Part shown: one piece after another, positions 8,875 to 17,427 of the stretch
How positions within the stretch are numbered: position 1 is the first letter of the stretch
Layout: every line of letters begins with the position of its first letter
Origin: Flavobacteriaceae bacterium
GTDB taxonomy: Bacteria; Bacteroidota; Bacteroidia; Flavobacteriales; Flavobacteriaceae
Length of the DNA: 64,000 nucleotides
Assembly: GCA_947457615.1 (NCBI GenBank)
Contig: CANGWK010000006.1
Coordinates: forward strand, 1 to 64,000
Direction: 5' to 3'
The notes under the pieces: model-generated
Database searches by the model: none
Told to the model about the DNA's origin: nothing
The model's input: only the letters and a program-made list of their open reading frames with translations
Made by a program: the position numbers and the translations under genes

Positions 8875-9558
8875 TCACTGCGTCATTGCCATGCAAACGA
8901 TACTCAATTTTGCGCCGGGAATTTTAAGCAATTCTCTACCACATGCTTCAAGTGTAGATCCTGTGGTAATTACATCGTCAATTAGCATAAAATGTTTGTT
9001 GTGTAACGAATCGTTATGCAAAGCACTAAATATACTTTCTACAACTTCACTGCGTCCCAAGAGGTTTTTTTTGGTTTGTGTTTTAGAATACACATTCCTA
9101 ATTAAAACCGAATCATTATAAGAAATATTCATGCTTTCAGATAAGGATTTGCCAAAAGTAGCCACTTGATTGTAGCCACGTTCTTTTAATCGCTTTTTAT
9201 GTAAAGGAACCGGAATAATAAAATCAACGGATTGAAGTTCTACAATGGTTTTCAATTCTTCAGCATACCAATAACCAATTACGGTTCCAATTTCTTGATG
9301 TCCTTTGTATTTTAATTTATGAATCATCTCCTGAACGATTCCTTTTTTATGAAAATAAAATAATGCTGCAGCAAATTCTATAGAAATTCTCCCATAAAAT
9401 TTTGCAACGGCTTCGTTTTCTCCAATCTTATGATGGTTGGTAAGCGGAATTTCATGACGGCAAACAGTACAAATAACATTTTCATTGGCCAATAAAAACG
9501 AATTACAGCCCGAACAGGCCTTAGGAAAAAATAGATTTATGAGATTTTCAAACATCAC
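8875..9558 (-). CDS. comF: ComF family phosphoribosyltransferase-like protein
   Basis: A 227-residue ComF/GntX-type protein. An N-terminal zinc-binding pair of CxxC motifs (C15/C18, C30/C33) is followed by a phosphoribosyltransferase domain with the PRPP loop FMLIDDVITTGST at about 190-202. LHKKRLKERGYNQ is the usual ComF signature. ComF proteins act in DNA uptake and natural transformation; the biochemical reaction is not established. The last 50 bp are duplicated upstream at 4495-4544, indicating that its 3' end was replaced or brought in with the 4.3-kb segment. Divergent from glyS (start-to-start 82 bp). Confidence 0.9.
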   Translation of the reverse strand: MMFENLINLFFPKACSGCNSFLLANENVICTVCRHEIPLTNHHKIGENEAVAKFYGRISIEFAAALFYFHKKGIVQEMIHKLKYKGHQEIGTVIGYWYAEELKTIVELQSVDFIIPVPLHKKRLKERGYNQVATFGKSLSESMNISYNDSVLIRNVYSKTQTKKNLLGRSEVVESIFSALHNDSLHNKHFMLIDDVITTGSTLEACGRELLKIPGAKLSIVCMAMTQ

Positions 9559-9624
9559 CTAAAATAATTTATATCTAAATATAATAAAAATGCAAATAGC
9601 AAGAAAATATAAACACACTTTTTA

Positions 9625-9632
9625 TATTTTTG
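9625..9632 (+). promoter_or_regulatory. Candidate -7 box (TATTTTTG) for glyS
   Basis: TAnnTTTG match ending 7 bp before the ATG at 9640. If used, the mRNA would have almost no 5' leader. No clear -33 element was found. Confidence 0.4.
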
Positions 9633-9639
9633 CATCACT

Positions 9640-11184
9640 ATGGCAAAACAAGAAGATTTATTTAAGAATGTAGTTTCGCATGCAAAAGAATACGGATATA
9701 TATTTCCGTCAAGCGAAATTTATGATGGTTTAAGTGCAGTTTATGACTATGCGCAAAATGGGGTAGAATTAAAGAAAAACATCCGGGAATACTGGTGGAA
9801 ATCAATGGTGCAAATGCACGAAAATATTGTTGGCCTTGATGCCGCAATTTTAATGCACCCTACCACTTGGAAAGCTTCTGGCCACGTAGATGCTTTTAAT
9901 GATCCATTAATTGATAACAAAGATTCTAAAAAAAGATACCGTGCCGATGTTTTAATTGAGGATTATGCCGAAAAATTAAATCTGAAAGCCAAAAAAGAAA
10001 TTGAAAAAGCAAAGGCTCGTTTTGGTGACACTTTTAACGAACAAGAATTTATTACCACCAACACCAGAGTTGTAGAATACCTTGCCAAAGAAAGAGAAAT
10101 TCTAGAAAGAATGGGACGTTCTTTAGGTACTGGAGATTTGGAAGATGTGAAAGCAATAATTGAAGAACTAGAAATTGCCGATCCCGAAACTGGTTCTAGA
10201 AATTGGACCGAAGTTCGTCAGTTTAACTTGATGTTCGGAACCAAATTAGGTGCTTCTGCAGATACCGCAATGGATTTATACCTTCGTCCAGAAACGGCTC
10301 AAGGGATTTTTGTGAATTTCTTAAACGTTCAAAAATCAGGGCGAATGAAAATTCCGTTTGGAATTGCACAAACTGGTAAAGCCTTTAGAAATGAAATTGT
10401 TGCACGTCAATTTATTTTCCGTATGCGGGAATTTGAACAAATGGAAATGCAATTTTTTGTAAAACCAGGCGAAGAAATGAAATGGTACGAATACTGGAAA
10501 ACCACCAGGTTGAATTGGCATTTGTCTCTTGGTTTAGGAAGAGAAAATTACCGTTTTCACGATCATGAAAAATTAGCTCATTATGCTAATGCTGCTGCCG
10601 ATATTGAATTTAATTTCCCATTTGGATTTAAAGAATTGGAAGGAATTCATTCTAGAACGGATTTCGATTTAAAAGCACACGAACAATTCTCAGGTAGAAA
10701 ATTACAATATTTTGACACCGAAGAAAATGTAAATTATACTCCTTATGTAGTGGAAACTTCAGTTGGATTAGACCGTATGTTTTTGGCCGTTTTCTCTACT
10801 TCCTTAAAAGAAGAAACTCTAGAAGATGGTTCTACAAGAACCGTATTGCAATTGCCATCGGTATTGGCACCAACCAAAGCGGCTGTTTTTCCATTAGTTA
10901 AAAAAGACGGACTTCCAGAAATTGCTCATAGCATTATAGACGAATTGAAATGGGATTTCAATGTAACTTATGATGAAAAAGATGCTGTAGGGAGACGTTA
11001 CAGAAGACAGGATGCTCTTGGCACGCCATTTTGTATAACTGTAGATCATCAAACAATAGAAGATCAAACGGTGACTATTCGTCATAGAGATTCTATGAAA
11101 CAAGATAGAGTGAAAATATCCGAATTGAAAAATATTATAGAAAATGAAGTTTCTATAAAAAATTGGTTGCAAAAAAGCGTTTAA
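9640..11184 (+). CDS. glyS: Glycine--tRNA ligase (single-chain class II)
   Basis: 514 residues, the eukaryote/archaeal-like alpha2 type found in Bacteroidota. Near the N-terminus is YGYIFPSSEIYDG; class II motif 2 is FRNEIVARQFIFRMREFEQMEMQFF (around 248-272); motif 3 is the SVGLDRMF region; and the C-terminal anticodon-binding domain (about 405-514) contains RYRRQDALGTPFCITVD. It charges tRNA-Gly in the cytoplasm. Full length, with no oddities. Converges with pgi, with only 18 bp between the stops; a short hairpin there (AGGCAA/TTGCCT) may end both transcripts. Confidence 0.95.
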   Translation: MAKQEDLFKNVVSHAKEYGYIFPSSEIYDGLSAVYDYAQNGVELKKNIREYWWKSMVQMHENIVGLDAAILMHPTTWKASGHVDAFNDPLIDNKDSKKRYRADVLIEDYAEKLNLKAKKEIEKAKARFGDTFNEQEFITTNTRVVEYLAKEREILERMGRSLGTGDLEDVKAIIEELEIADPETGSRNWTEVRQFNLMFGTKLGASADTAMDLYLRPETAQGIFVNFLNVQKSGRMKIPFGIAQTGKAFRNEIVARQFIFRMREFEQMEMQFFVKPGEEMKWYEYWKTTRLNWHLSLGLGRENYRFHDHEKLAHYANAAADIEFNFPFGFKELEGIHSRTDFDLKAHEQFSGRKLQYFDTEENVNYTPYVVETSVGLDRMFLAVFSTSLKEETLEDGSTRTVLQLPSVLAPTKAAVFPLVKKDGLPEIAHSIIDELKWDFNVTYDEKDAVGRRYRRQDALGTPFCITVDHQTIEDQTVTIRHRDSMKQDRVKISELKNIIENEVSIKNWLQKSV

Positions 11185-11202
11185 AATTAATAGGCAATTT
11201 CT

Positions 11203-12849
11203 TTAATTTGCCTTATTTAGGAAATGTTTTAATAATAAAGTGGTAGAGCTATCGTGTTCTGCCACTTTTTTATGATTAATTTCTTCTAATATTGAATTGG
11301 CCAATTGCTTGCCTAATTCTACTCCCCATTGATCGTAACTAAAAATATTCCAAATAATTCCTTGAACGAATATTTTATGTTCATACATGGCCACTAAAGA
11401 TCCTAGATTTTCTGGAGTTAATTTTTGAATAAGTAGTGTGTTAGTAGGCTTATTTCCTGTGAAAACTTTAAACGGTTTTAAATAATCTGCTTTTGATTTT
11501 TCCATTCCTTGTTTGTTAAACTCTGCTTGAACTTGCTCGGATGTTTTACCATTTAAAAGTGCTTCGGTTTGTGCAAAGAAATTAGACATTAATTTATCAT
11601 GGTGGTCTTCATTCCAATACAATGGAGTCACAAATCCAATAAAATCGGTTGGAATTAATTTAGTCCCTTGGTGAATTAATTGGAAAAAAGCATGTTGCGA
11701 ATTAGTTCCTGGTTCTCCCCAAATAATAGTTCCGGTTTGGTAATTAACCGCTTTGCCATCTCTGCCGATGCTTTTCCCGTTGCTTTCCATAATTCCTTGT
11801 TGCAAGTAAGGAGCTAATTTTTGCAAATACTGAGTATATGGAATTATTGCTTCACTTTCGGCACCAAAAAAGTTATTGTACCAAACACTAAGTAAGGCTA
11901 AAATAACAGGGATATTCTTATCGAATGATTCATTTTTAAAATGTTCGTCCATTTGATTAGCGCCTTTCAATAATTTATCAAAATTATCAAAGCCAACTGC
12001 CAAACTAATAGATAATCCAACTGCTGACCATAGAGAAAAACGACCTCCAACCCAATCCCACATTGGAAAAATATTGTTAACATCAATTCCGAATTCGGTA
12101 ACTTTTTGGATATTGGTAGAAACGGCAACAAAATGTTTGGCAACATCTTCTTGTTTGGCAGATTTTAAAAACCAAGTTCGAATGGTTTCTGAATTCGTAA
12201 GTGTTTCTTGAGTGGTAAAAGTTTTGGAAACAATTACAAAAAGAGTTGTTTCTGGATTTATTTTTTTTATGATTTCATTTACATGGTCACCATCTACATT
12301 AGAAACAAAATGAACAGTTAAATGATTTTTATAATATTGTAATGCCTCCACAACCATTGCAGGACCAAGGTCAGAACCTCCAATACCTATATTTACTATG
12401 TCTGTAAAGTGTTTTCCGGTAAATCCTGTTCTAATTCCGGAAGTTATTTCATGAGTGAATTTTTCAATATTATGTTTTACTTCGTAAATTTCAGGCATCA
12501 CATTAGTACCATCCACTAAAAAAGTAGCTGATTGTGGCGCGCGCAATGCAGTGTGCAAAACGGCTCTGTTTTCGGTTTGGTTAATTAATTCTCCATTAAA
12601 ATATTGAGATATTGCCTGTTTTAAATTTACTTCTTCCGTAAGTTTTAGAAGCAAATCAAGGGTTTCTTGGGTAATATTGTTTTTAGAAAAATCTACTAAA
12701 AAATCATTCCATTGGATGTGAAATTTTTCAACACGAGTACTATCCTTTTGAAACATTTCTTTAATAGAATTGTTTTCCATCATTGAAAAGTGCTTTTGTA
12801 AGTTTAGCCAAGCATTAGTATTGGTCGGATTTATATTTGGTAAAGACAT
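11203..12849 (-). CDS. pgi: Glucose-6-phosphate isomerase
   Basis: 548 residues with all PGI hallmarks: [15 protein letters not shown], the phosphate loop [26 protein letters not shown] (PGI signature 1), [14 protein letters not shown] and [19 protein letters not shown] with the ring-opening histidine. It interconverts glucose-6-phosphate and fructose-6-phosphate in glycolysis and gluconeogenesis. The start [14 protein letters not shown] fits the family length. Confidence 0.96.
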   Translation of the reverse strand: MSLPNINPTNTNAWLNLQKHFSMMENNSIKEMFQKDSTRVEKFHIQWNDFLVDFSKNNITQETLDLLLKLTEEVNLKQAISQYFNGELINQTENRAVLHTALRAPQSATFLVDGTNVMPEIYEVKHNIEKFTHEITSGIRTGFTGKHFTDIVNIGIGGSDLGPAMVVEALQYYKNHLTVHFVSNVDGDHVNEIIKKINPETTLFVIVSKTFTTQETLTNSETIRTWFLKSAKQEDVAKHFVAVSTNIQKVTEFGIDVNNIFPMWDWVGGRFSLWSAVGLSISLAVGFDNFDKLLKGANQMDEHFKNESFDKNIPVILALLSVWYNNFFGAESEAIIPYTQYLQKLAPYLQQGIMESNGKSIGRDGKAVNYQTGTIIWGEPGTNSQHAFFQLIHQGTKLIPTDFIGFVTPLYWNEDHHDKLMSNFFAQTEALLNGKTSEQVQAEFNKQGMEKSKADYLKPFKVFTGNKPTNTLLIQKLTPENLGSLVAMYEHKIFVQGIIWNIFSYDQWGVELGKQLANSILEEINHKKVAEHDSSTTLLLKHFLNKAN

Positions 12850-12871
12850 GGTATTATTATATTTTGAAGGA

Positions 12872-12879
12872 CAAAATTA
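12872..12879 (-). promoter_or_regulatory. Candidate -7 box (TAATTTTG) for pgi
   Basis: Minus-strand TAnnTTTG match 22 bp before the pgi start codon. No clear -33 partner seen. Confidence 0.4.
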
Positions 12880-12970
12880 GATAAAAGATTGTAGATAAAA
12901 CTATGTCTTTGCTAATTAATAACTGAAAATAGGAATGTAAATGTTGTTGTGAAGTAAATAAGAATTTTTA

Positions 12971-14194
12971 TTACTTGTTAAATCTAATTTCGGCTACACT
13001 ATCTAATTCTCTTTTTAAAGGACGAATTTGTTCTTTAAATCTTGGTAGATTTCTACCTTCCATAACTTGAGAGTTTGGAAGTTTTAGTTTTAATGCATCC
13101 ACTTGAACACCATTTTTCCAAAAACGGTAACACACGTGTGGACCTGATGCTAAACCAGTGCTTCCAACTTTTCCAATAATTTCTCCTTGTTTTACATGTT
13201 GTCCTCTCCTCACTAAAATTTTAGACATGTGTAAATATTGGGTAGAATATGTTTTATCGTGTATTACTTTTACAAAATTTCCATTTCCTGTGGAGTATCC
13301 TGCCTGTTCTACTACTCCAGCAGCAGTAGTCATAATAGGCGTTCCAGTTGGCGCAGCATAATCAGTACCTTTATGAGCTTTCCAAATTAACTGAACAGGA
13401 TGGAATCTATTTTGGGTATAATGTGAGGTAATGTTTACAAATTTCAATGGTGCTTTCAAGAAAAAATTCTTTAGAGCTTTTCCATTTTCATCGTAATAAT
13501 CTACTTTCCCATTTCGGTCCTGATTAAACGGAAATGCATAAATTTTCTCCCCCTTATATTCAAAATAGGCAGCTCTCAAACTGTCTATACCATCATAAAC
13601 GGTATCATTAATATATCTTTCAGTGAAACTAAGTGCAAATTTATCTCCTTTTCTAGATTTGAAGAAATCAATAGACCAAGCAAAAATTTTGTTGAGCCTT
13701 CCGGACAAAGTAGGTTCAATTTTCATTTTGCGCAACGTTTGCGTAAGCGAACCTGTTAATTCGCCTGCAACAGTTCGAATTTTAAACGTTAAAGGTCTTG
13801 ACTTTTTATATCCAACAATAGAATCTGTTAAATCTATCAAATAATAATCCCGTTGGTTAGGTTGGTAGATAAGATATTGAAGTTTATTGTATTTATCCTT
13901 AGATCTTAGGCAAACATAAGGCCTCTTGAATTTTACACTTATTGGAAATGAATCTCTAAGAACTCGAATAATATCTGCAACTTTTTTTCCGTTTAGATTT
14001 TGTTTTTTTAAAATTGTTTCAAAAGTTTCTTGCCTTTTAATGGTGTCGTAATGCACATTAAAATTAGCGAAATGAAATCCAAAATCAACAATAGGTCTTT
14101 GAGGCTCTACATCTTCAATCACAAAATCTTCTTGCGTTTTTTTACAAGAAGTTATTGCAAGAGTTACCAATAAAAGAAATACAAATTTTCTCAA
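12971..14194 (-). CDS. M23 family peptidoglycan DD-metallopeptidase lipoprotein
   Basis: Lipoprotein with lipobox cysteine C17 (LAITSC). The N-terminal half holds an OapA/LysM-like M23 accessory domain; the C-terminal M23 (LytM) domain starts near 255. The zinc site has H274 and D278 (HKGTDY) and YLHMSK. The final HxH motif reads H353-V354-C355 (GPHVCYRFW), so the usual second histidine is cysteine. The enzyme would cut peptide cross-links in peptidoglycan from the periplasm. It starts 15 bp after the tryptophan dioxygenase stop, so it probably sits at the end of a DUF3108-kynA-M23 operon. Confidence 0.9.
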   Translation of the reverse strand: MRKFVFLLLVTLAITSCKKTQEDFVIEDVEPQRPIVDFGFHFANFNVHYDTIKRQETFETILKKQNLNGKKVADIIRVLRDSFPISVKFKRPYVCLRSKDKYNKLQYLIYQPNQRDYYLIDLTDSIVGYKKSRPLTFKIRTVAGELTGSLTQTLRKMKIEPTLSGRLNKIFAWSIDFFKSRKGDKFALSFTERYINDTVYDGIDSLRAAYFEYKGEKIYAFPFNQDRNGKVDYYDENGKALKNFFLKAPLKFVNITSHYTQNRFHPVQLIWKAHKGTDYAAPTGTPIMTTAAGVVEQAGYSTGNGNFVKVIHDKTYSTQYLHMSKILVRRGQHVKQGEIIGKVGSTGLASGPHVCYRFWKNGVQVDALKLKLPNSQVMEGRNLPRFKEQIRPLKRELDSVAEIRFNK

Positions 14195-14209
14195 TATGCT
14201 TGTATTGTT

Positions 14210-15136
14210 TTAACAATTATCCCCCCAATTTTTTAATTCCTCTTCGCTCCAAAGTTCTGGGAAAAATATTCTTCTTTGGTATTTCGGGTGCATGTATTTT
14301 TTCCAGTCGCTTCCGCCAGTTGCTTCTCCGGATCCTTGACCGCTTTCGATGTATTTTTTAGCCGCATTTAAATGTCCCATTACCCAAGTAATGTTCACTG
14401 TCCTGTCATAATGGCGCATTGCACTAATAAGTTGGGAGTTTTTTTGATCAGCTTCTGGAAGTTGTTTAAATTTTTGCCAAAGATTTGTAGTATTATGTTC
14501 CTCCATATATCTTAAAAACTCTGATTTGTATTTTCTTTCAAATTCTAAAATTAGAAATGATTTTTCTCCGGTTTTGTGGTCTTTTCCTGCTGCCTGCCAA
14601 TACAAATGTTCAAACGCATGAGAATAAGGCGTGTTGCGGTCAATAGTTGCTCTAAAACGATAATCAATAAGATTAATTAAATCAGTCGAAGCAAATTCAA
14701 TTAATCGATATTGGGCACTTTGAAATCCGCTTGCAGGAGTCAACGTATTTCTAAATTTCATGTATTGCTCTACTTCCATTCCATCGCCCATAATATCAAA
14801 CGAAGTCGTAAGCATATCAAAGTAGCGGCTAATGCGCATTAATCTTTCTGCAAAGAATTTCGTTTCAGGTTGCTCGCATTGGCAAACCTGTTCTGTTTCC
14901 CAGAGAATCATTTTAAACAATAATTCATTGACTTGATGGTACATAATAAAAACCATTTCGTCCGGCAAAATGGTTCTTTGTGTTTGTAAATTCAACAAAG
15001 CATCTGTTTGAATATAATCCCAATAAGTGATTGGCTTAGACCAAATAAGTCCCTCAAGATGGGTGTCCGTCTTTTGATTTATAGCATCAAATTTTTTCTC
15101 TAAAGCATTAATTAAATTAGTTGTATCTGATGTCAT
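14210..15136 (-). CDS. kynA: Tryptophan 2,3-dioxygenase
   Basis: 308 residues, heme-dependent TDO family. Substrate-pocket motif YHQVNELLFK contains H67; the proximal heme ligand is probably H242 (AMRHYDRTVN); SGFQSAQYRLIEF is the conserved mid-region. The loop usually written GTGGSSG is here GSGEATGGSDWKKY, so the TGGS core is kept. It opens the indole ring of tryptophan to N-formylkynurenine, the first step of the kynurenine pathway. Its start overlaps the DUF3108 stop by 4 bp (ATGA), which indicates translational coupling. Confidence 0.93.
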   Translation of the reverse strand: MTSDTTNLINALEKKFDAINQKTDTHLEGLIWSKPITYWDYIQTDALLNLQTQRTILPDEMVFIMYHQVNELLFKMILWETEQVCQCEQPETKFFAERLMRISRYFDMLTTSFDIMGDGMEVEQYMKFRNTLTPASGFQSAQYRLIEFASTDLINLIDYRFRATIDRNTPYSHAFEHLYWQAAGKDHKTGEKSFLILEFERKYKSEFLRYMEEHNTTNLWQKFKQLPEADQKNSQLISAMRHYDRTVNITWVMGHLNAAKKYIESGQGSGEATGGSDWKKYMHPKYQRRIFFPELWSEEELKNWGDNC

Positions 15137-15909
15137 GGTGTTGCTTTTATGGTAAATGGATTAGATAACCCCTTGAAGGATTCTAAATCAGCTTTAATGG
15201 ATCCAATTGCTAAACTTGCTTTTATTCGGACTGGTATTTTATTATCATCGTCTGAAATCCAAACAGTTAAACTTTCTTGTTCCTTGAAAACACGACCAGA
15301 TTGAACCAAAGGTCTAAAAATCATGCATGGAATAATGCCAAACTTAGTTTCTAAATCTTCTTTACCAAGATATTTCAACTTAAATTTTGTGGATTCTTGA
15401 TCAAAAAACATATCAATTGCTAAAAATTCACCAACTTTTAATTTATTTGCTAAGGGATGGTTTCTTAAATAGTAAAAGGTAGAAACAATATCTTGAATGT
15501 TTTCTGAAGTAGCGAAAGTTTGATTAGTATTGTTTTTATAATCCTTTACTAAGATAGTATTTTTATCCTGATTAAAGAATCCTTCTTCGTTTTTAGTATA
15601 ACCTCCTTCATTAATTTTTCTGACATATTGGTAAGGTTTTCCTGTGGACTTGTCAAAATAGGTTTCATAATTATCATCTATATTGAATATCCATTTAGAC
15701 ATTCCGGTAGTATACCCTTTTCCAACAGCATGAAAAACTTTCTTATTATTTTTAATTGCTTCTTTAACTTCTAAAGTGGCATAACCCGCGGTTACTAATC
15801 CGTAGTGAATTCTAAATTTAAACCATTCCCCAGTGTCAAATGCTGGATCTTGAAGCGAATCAAAACTGACGCTTAGAAAAAATAGAGCAAGAACAATTAT
15901 CTTTTTCAT
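15133..15909 (-). CDS. DUF3108 domain-containing secreted protein
   Basis: 258 residues with a signal peptide (MKKIIVLALFFLSVSF) and a DUF3108 beta-rich domain (EWFKFRIHYGLVTAGYATLEV, NYETYFDKSTGKPYQYVRKINEGGY, VWISDDDNKIPVRI). DUF3108 proteins are envelope proteins of unknown function. First gene of the unit with tryptophan dioxygenase and the M23 peptidase. Its promoter is visible at 15956-15987. Confidence 0.88.
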   Translation of the reverse strand: MKKIIVLALFFLSVSFDSLQDPAFDTGEWFKFRIHYGLVTAGYATLEVKEAIKNNKKVFHAVGKGYTTGMSKWIFNIDDNYETYFDKSTGKPYQYVRKINEGGYTKNEEGFFNQDKNTILVKDYKNNTNQTFATSENIQDIVSTFYYLRNHPLANKLKVGEFLAIDMFFDQESTKFKLKYLGKEDLETKFGIIPCMIFRPLVQSGRVFKEQESLTVWISDDDNKIPVRIKASLAIGSIKADLESFKGLSNPFTIKATP

Positions 15910-15955
15910 TTTAGAATATAATTAAATTATACTAGATGTATTGCAATTTCTGTTC

Positions 15956-15987
15956 CAAAAGTAATAAAACAAAAAAACTCCATCAAA
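15956..15987 (-). promoter_or_regulatory. Promoter of the DUF3108-kynA-M23 unit
   Basis: On the minus strand: -33 TTTG at 15984-15987, 20-bp spacer, -7 TACTTTTG at 15956-15963, about 45 bp before the DUF3108 start. Spacing and both elements fit the Bacteroidota consensus. The -33 element lies within the hairpin of the preceding terminator. Confidence 0.6.
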
Positions 15988-16001
15988 ATCTGATGGAGTT
16001 T
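15971..16001 (-). terminator. Rho-independent terminator, probably of the hmgA-hpd unit
   Basis: Stem AAACTCCATCA (15975-15985) pairs perfectly with TGATGGAGTTT (15991-16001) around a 5-base loop. On the minus strand it is followed by a run of seven T (15971-15977). It lies about 200 bp past the hpd stop and just before the next minus-strand promoter. Confidence 0.65.
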
Positions 16002-16206
16002 TTATGTTATTAACCAACCTAAAAACTATAAATTATGAAAAACTTATATAAAAAATTAAAGGAAACCACTCCTTTTCTTTTTTCTTGTACAAATATAGTA
16101 CTGTTTTTAAGTTATTCTCAACAAAAAATGAACTTTAACATATTTTTATTAAAAATATGCTTACTACAACGTTATATGGTGTTAAATTTATAACAAAATT
16201 AAGGAT
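16002..16206 (+). other. Spacer with a second hairpin and a doubtful 52-codon frame
   Basis: A plus-strand ATG at 16035 opens a 52-codon frame (MKNLYKKLKETTPFLFSC...) with no recognisable domain. Inside it a hairpin AAAGGA (16058-16063)/TCCTTT (16070-16075) is followed by a T-rich tract, like a terminator. The stretch could be a short transcript or leader; nothing proves it is coding. Confidence 0.25.
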
Positions 16207-17367
16207 TTACAACGTTCCTCTTAATGCTTGTTCTCTTTCTATAGACTCAAAAAGAGCCTTAAAATTACCCGCGCCAAAACCTTTGGCGCCCATTCTCTGG
16301 ATTATTTCAAAAAACAAAGTTGGACGATCTTCTATTGGCTTAGTAAAAATTTGTAAAAGGTAGCCGTCTTCATCGGAATCCACCAAAATTGAAAGCTGTT
16401 GTAATTTTTTTATGTCTTCTTTCATCATGTCCATATGAACTCCCAATCTTCCTGGAATGTCATCATAATAAGCTTGTGGTGGTGGTGGTAAAAATTCAAC
16501 ACCTCTTGCTTTTAAACCAGTTACCGTAGTAATAATATCGTCAGTGGCTACAGCAATATGTTGCACTCCTGGACTTTCGTAAAAATCAAGATATTCTTCA
16601 ATTTGAGATTTTTTATTCCCTTTGGCTGGTTCATTTATTGGGAATTTAATTCTTCCGTTGCCATTAGACATTACTTTACTCATTAAAGCAGAATATTCAG
16701 TATGTATTTGTTTATCATCAAACGATAGGAAATTTTCAAATCCCATAACATCTTCGTACCATTTTACCCATAAATCCATTTCGCCCCAACCAACATTTCC
16801 AACCATGTGGTCAATGTATTTTAGGCCTAATGGCTCTGGATTGTATTCGGATTTCCATTCTTTAAATCCAGGTAAAAATGCTCCTGTATAATTTTTCCTT
16901 TCTACAAAAATATGAACGGTTTCGCCGTAGGTATAAATTCCAGATCGGACTACTTCGCCATGTTCGTCTTTTTCAACAGTCGGTTCCATGAAGGATCTTG
17001 CACCACGCTTAGTAGTTTCTTCGTATGCTGAGCGAGCATCTTCTACCCAAAGTGCAATCACTTTAACTCCATCACCATGCTTTTTTAAATGCTCGTTGAT
17101 AGGAGAATTACTATTTAAAGGTGTAGTTAAAACCAAACGTATTTTGTCTTGTTTTAATACATAACTCACTACATCTCGTGAGCCAGTTTCCAAACCACGA
17201 TAAGCATGCGATTGGAAACCGAATGCTGTTTTGTAAAAATGGGCTGACTGTTTTGCGTTACCTACGTAAAACTCAACATAATCGGTTCCTAATAATGGGA
17301 GAAAATCTTGTGCTCCGCTAAATATTTTTTCTAGTCCGTATTCTACGGATTTTACTTCTTTTGACAT
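16207..17367 (-). CDS. hpd: 4-hydroxyphenylpyruvate dioxygenase
   Basis: 386 residues with two VOC domains. The iron ligands are H187 (YIDHMVGNV), H270 (GVQHIAVATDD) and E354 (LFFEIIQRMG). The C-terminal helix motif GAKGFGAGNFKALFESIEREQ closes the active site as in HPPD. It converts 4-hydroxyphenylpyruvate to homogentisate in tyrosine breakdown. The product is the substrate of the adjacent hmgA, which lies 60 bp upstream on the same strand. Confidence 0.96.
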   Translation of the reverse strand: MSKEVKSVEYGLEKIFSGAQDFLPLLGTDYVEFYVGNAKQSAHFYKTAFGFQSHAYRGLETGSRDVVSYVLKQDKIRLVLTTPLNSNSPINEHLKKHGDGVKVIALWVEDARSAYEETTKRGARSFMEPTVEKDEHGEVVRSGIYTYGETVHIFVERKNYTGAFLPGFKEWKSEYNPEPLGLKYIDHMVGNVGWGEMDLWVKWYEDVMGFENFLSFDDKQIHTEYSALMSKVMSNGNGRIKFPINEPAKGNKKSQIEEYLDFYESPGVQHIAVATDDIITTVTGLKARGVEFLPPPPQAYYDDIPGRLGVHMDMMKEDIKKLQQLSILVDSDEDGYLLQIFTKPIEDRPTLFFEIIQRMGAKGFGAGNFKALFESIEREQALRGTL

Positions 17368-17427
17368 TTATTTATATTTTTTAAGTCTTTCTGAATTTTT
17401 AAATTAGGAACTTTTTGTAATTATTAA

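Larger units (their letters stand above)
4545..8881. other. Putative inserted accessory segment between duplicated comF tails
   Basis: A segment of about 4.34 kb bounded by the comF-tail remnant on the left and the 3' end of intact comF on the right, both in the same orientation. It contains two T9SS cargo genes, a secreted cytochrome-like gene and a long AT-rich spacer. No integrase, transposase or toxin gene is visible, so the mechanism (integration at a gene 3' end, homologous recombination with a related strain, or tandem duplication with loss) cannot be decided from sequence alone. Confidence 0.5.

Noticed and set aside
4545..8881. Classical integrative element with attL/attR
   Set aside because: No integrase, relaxase or transposase within the segment. 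The comF duplication is real but the mechanism remains open.
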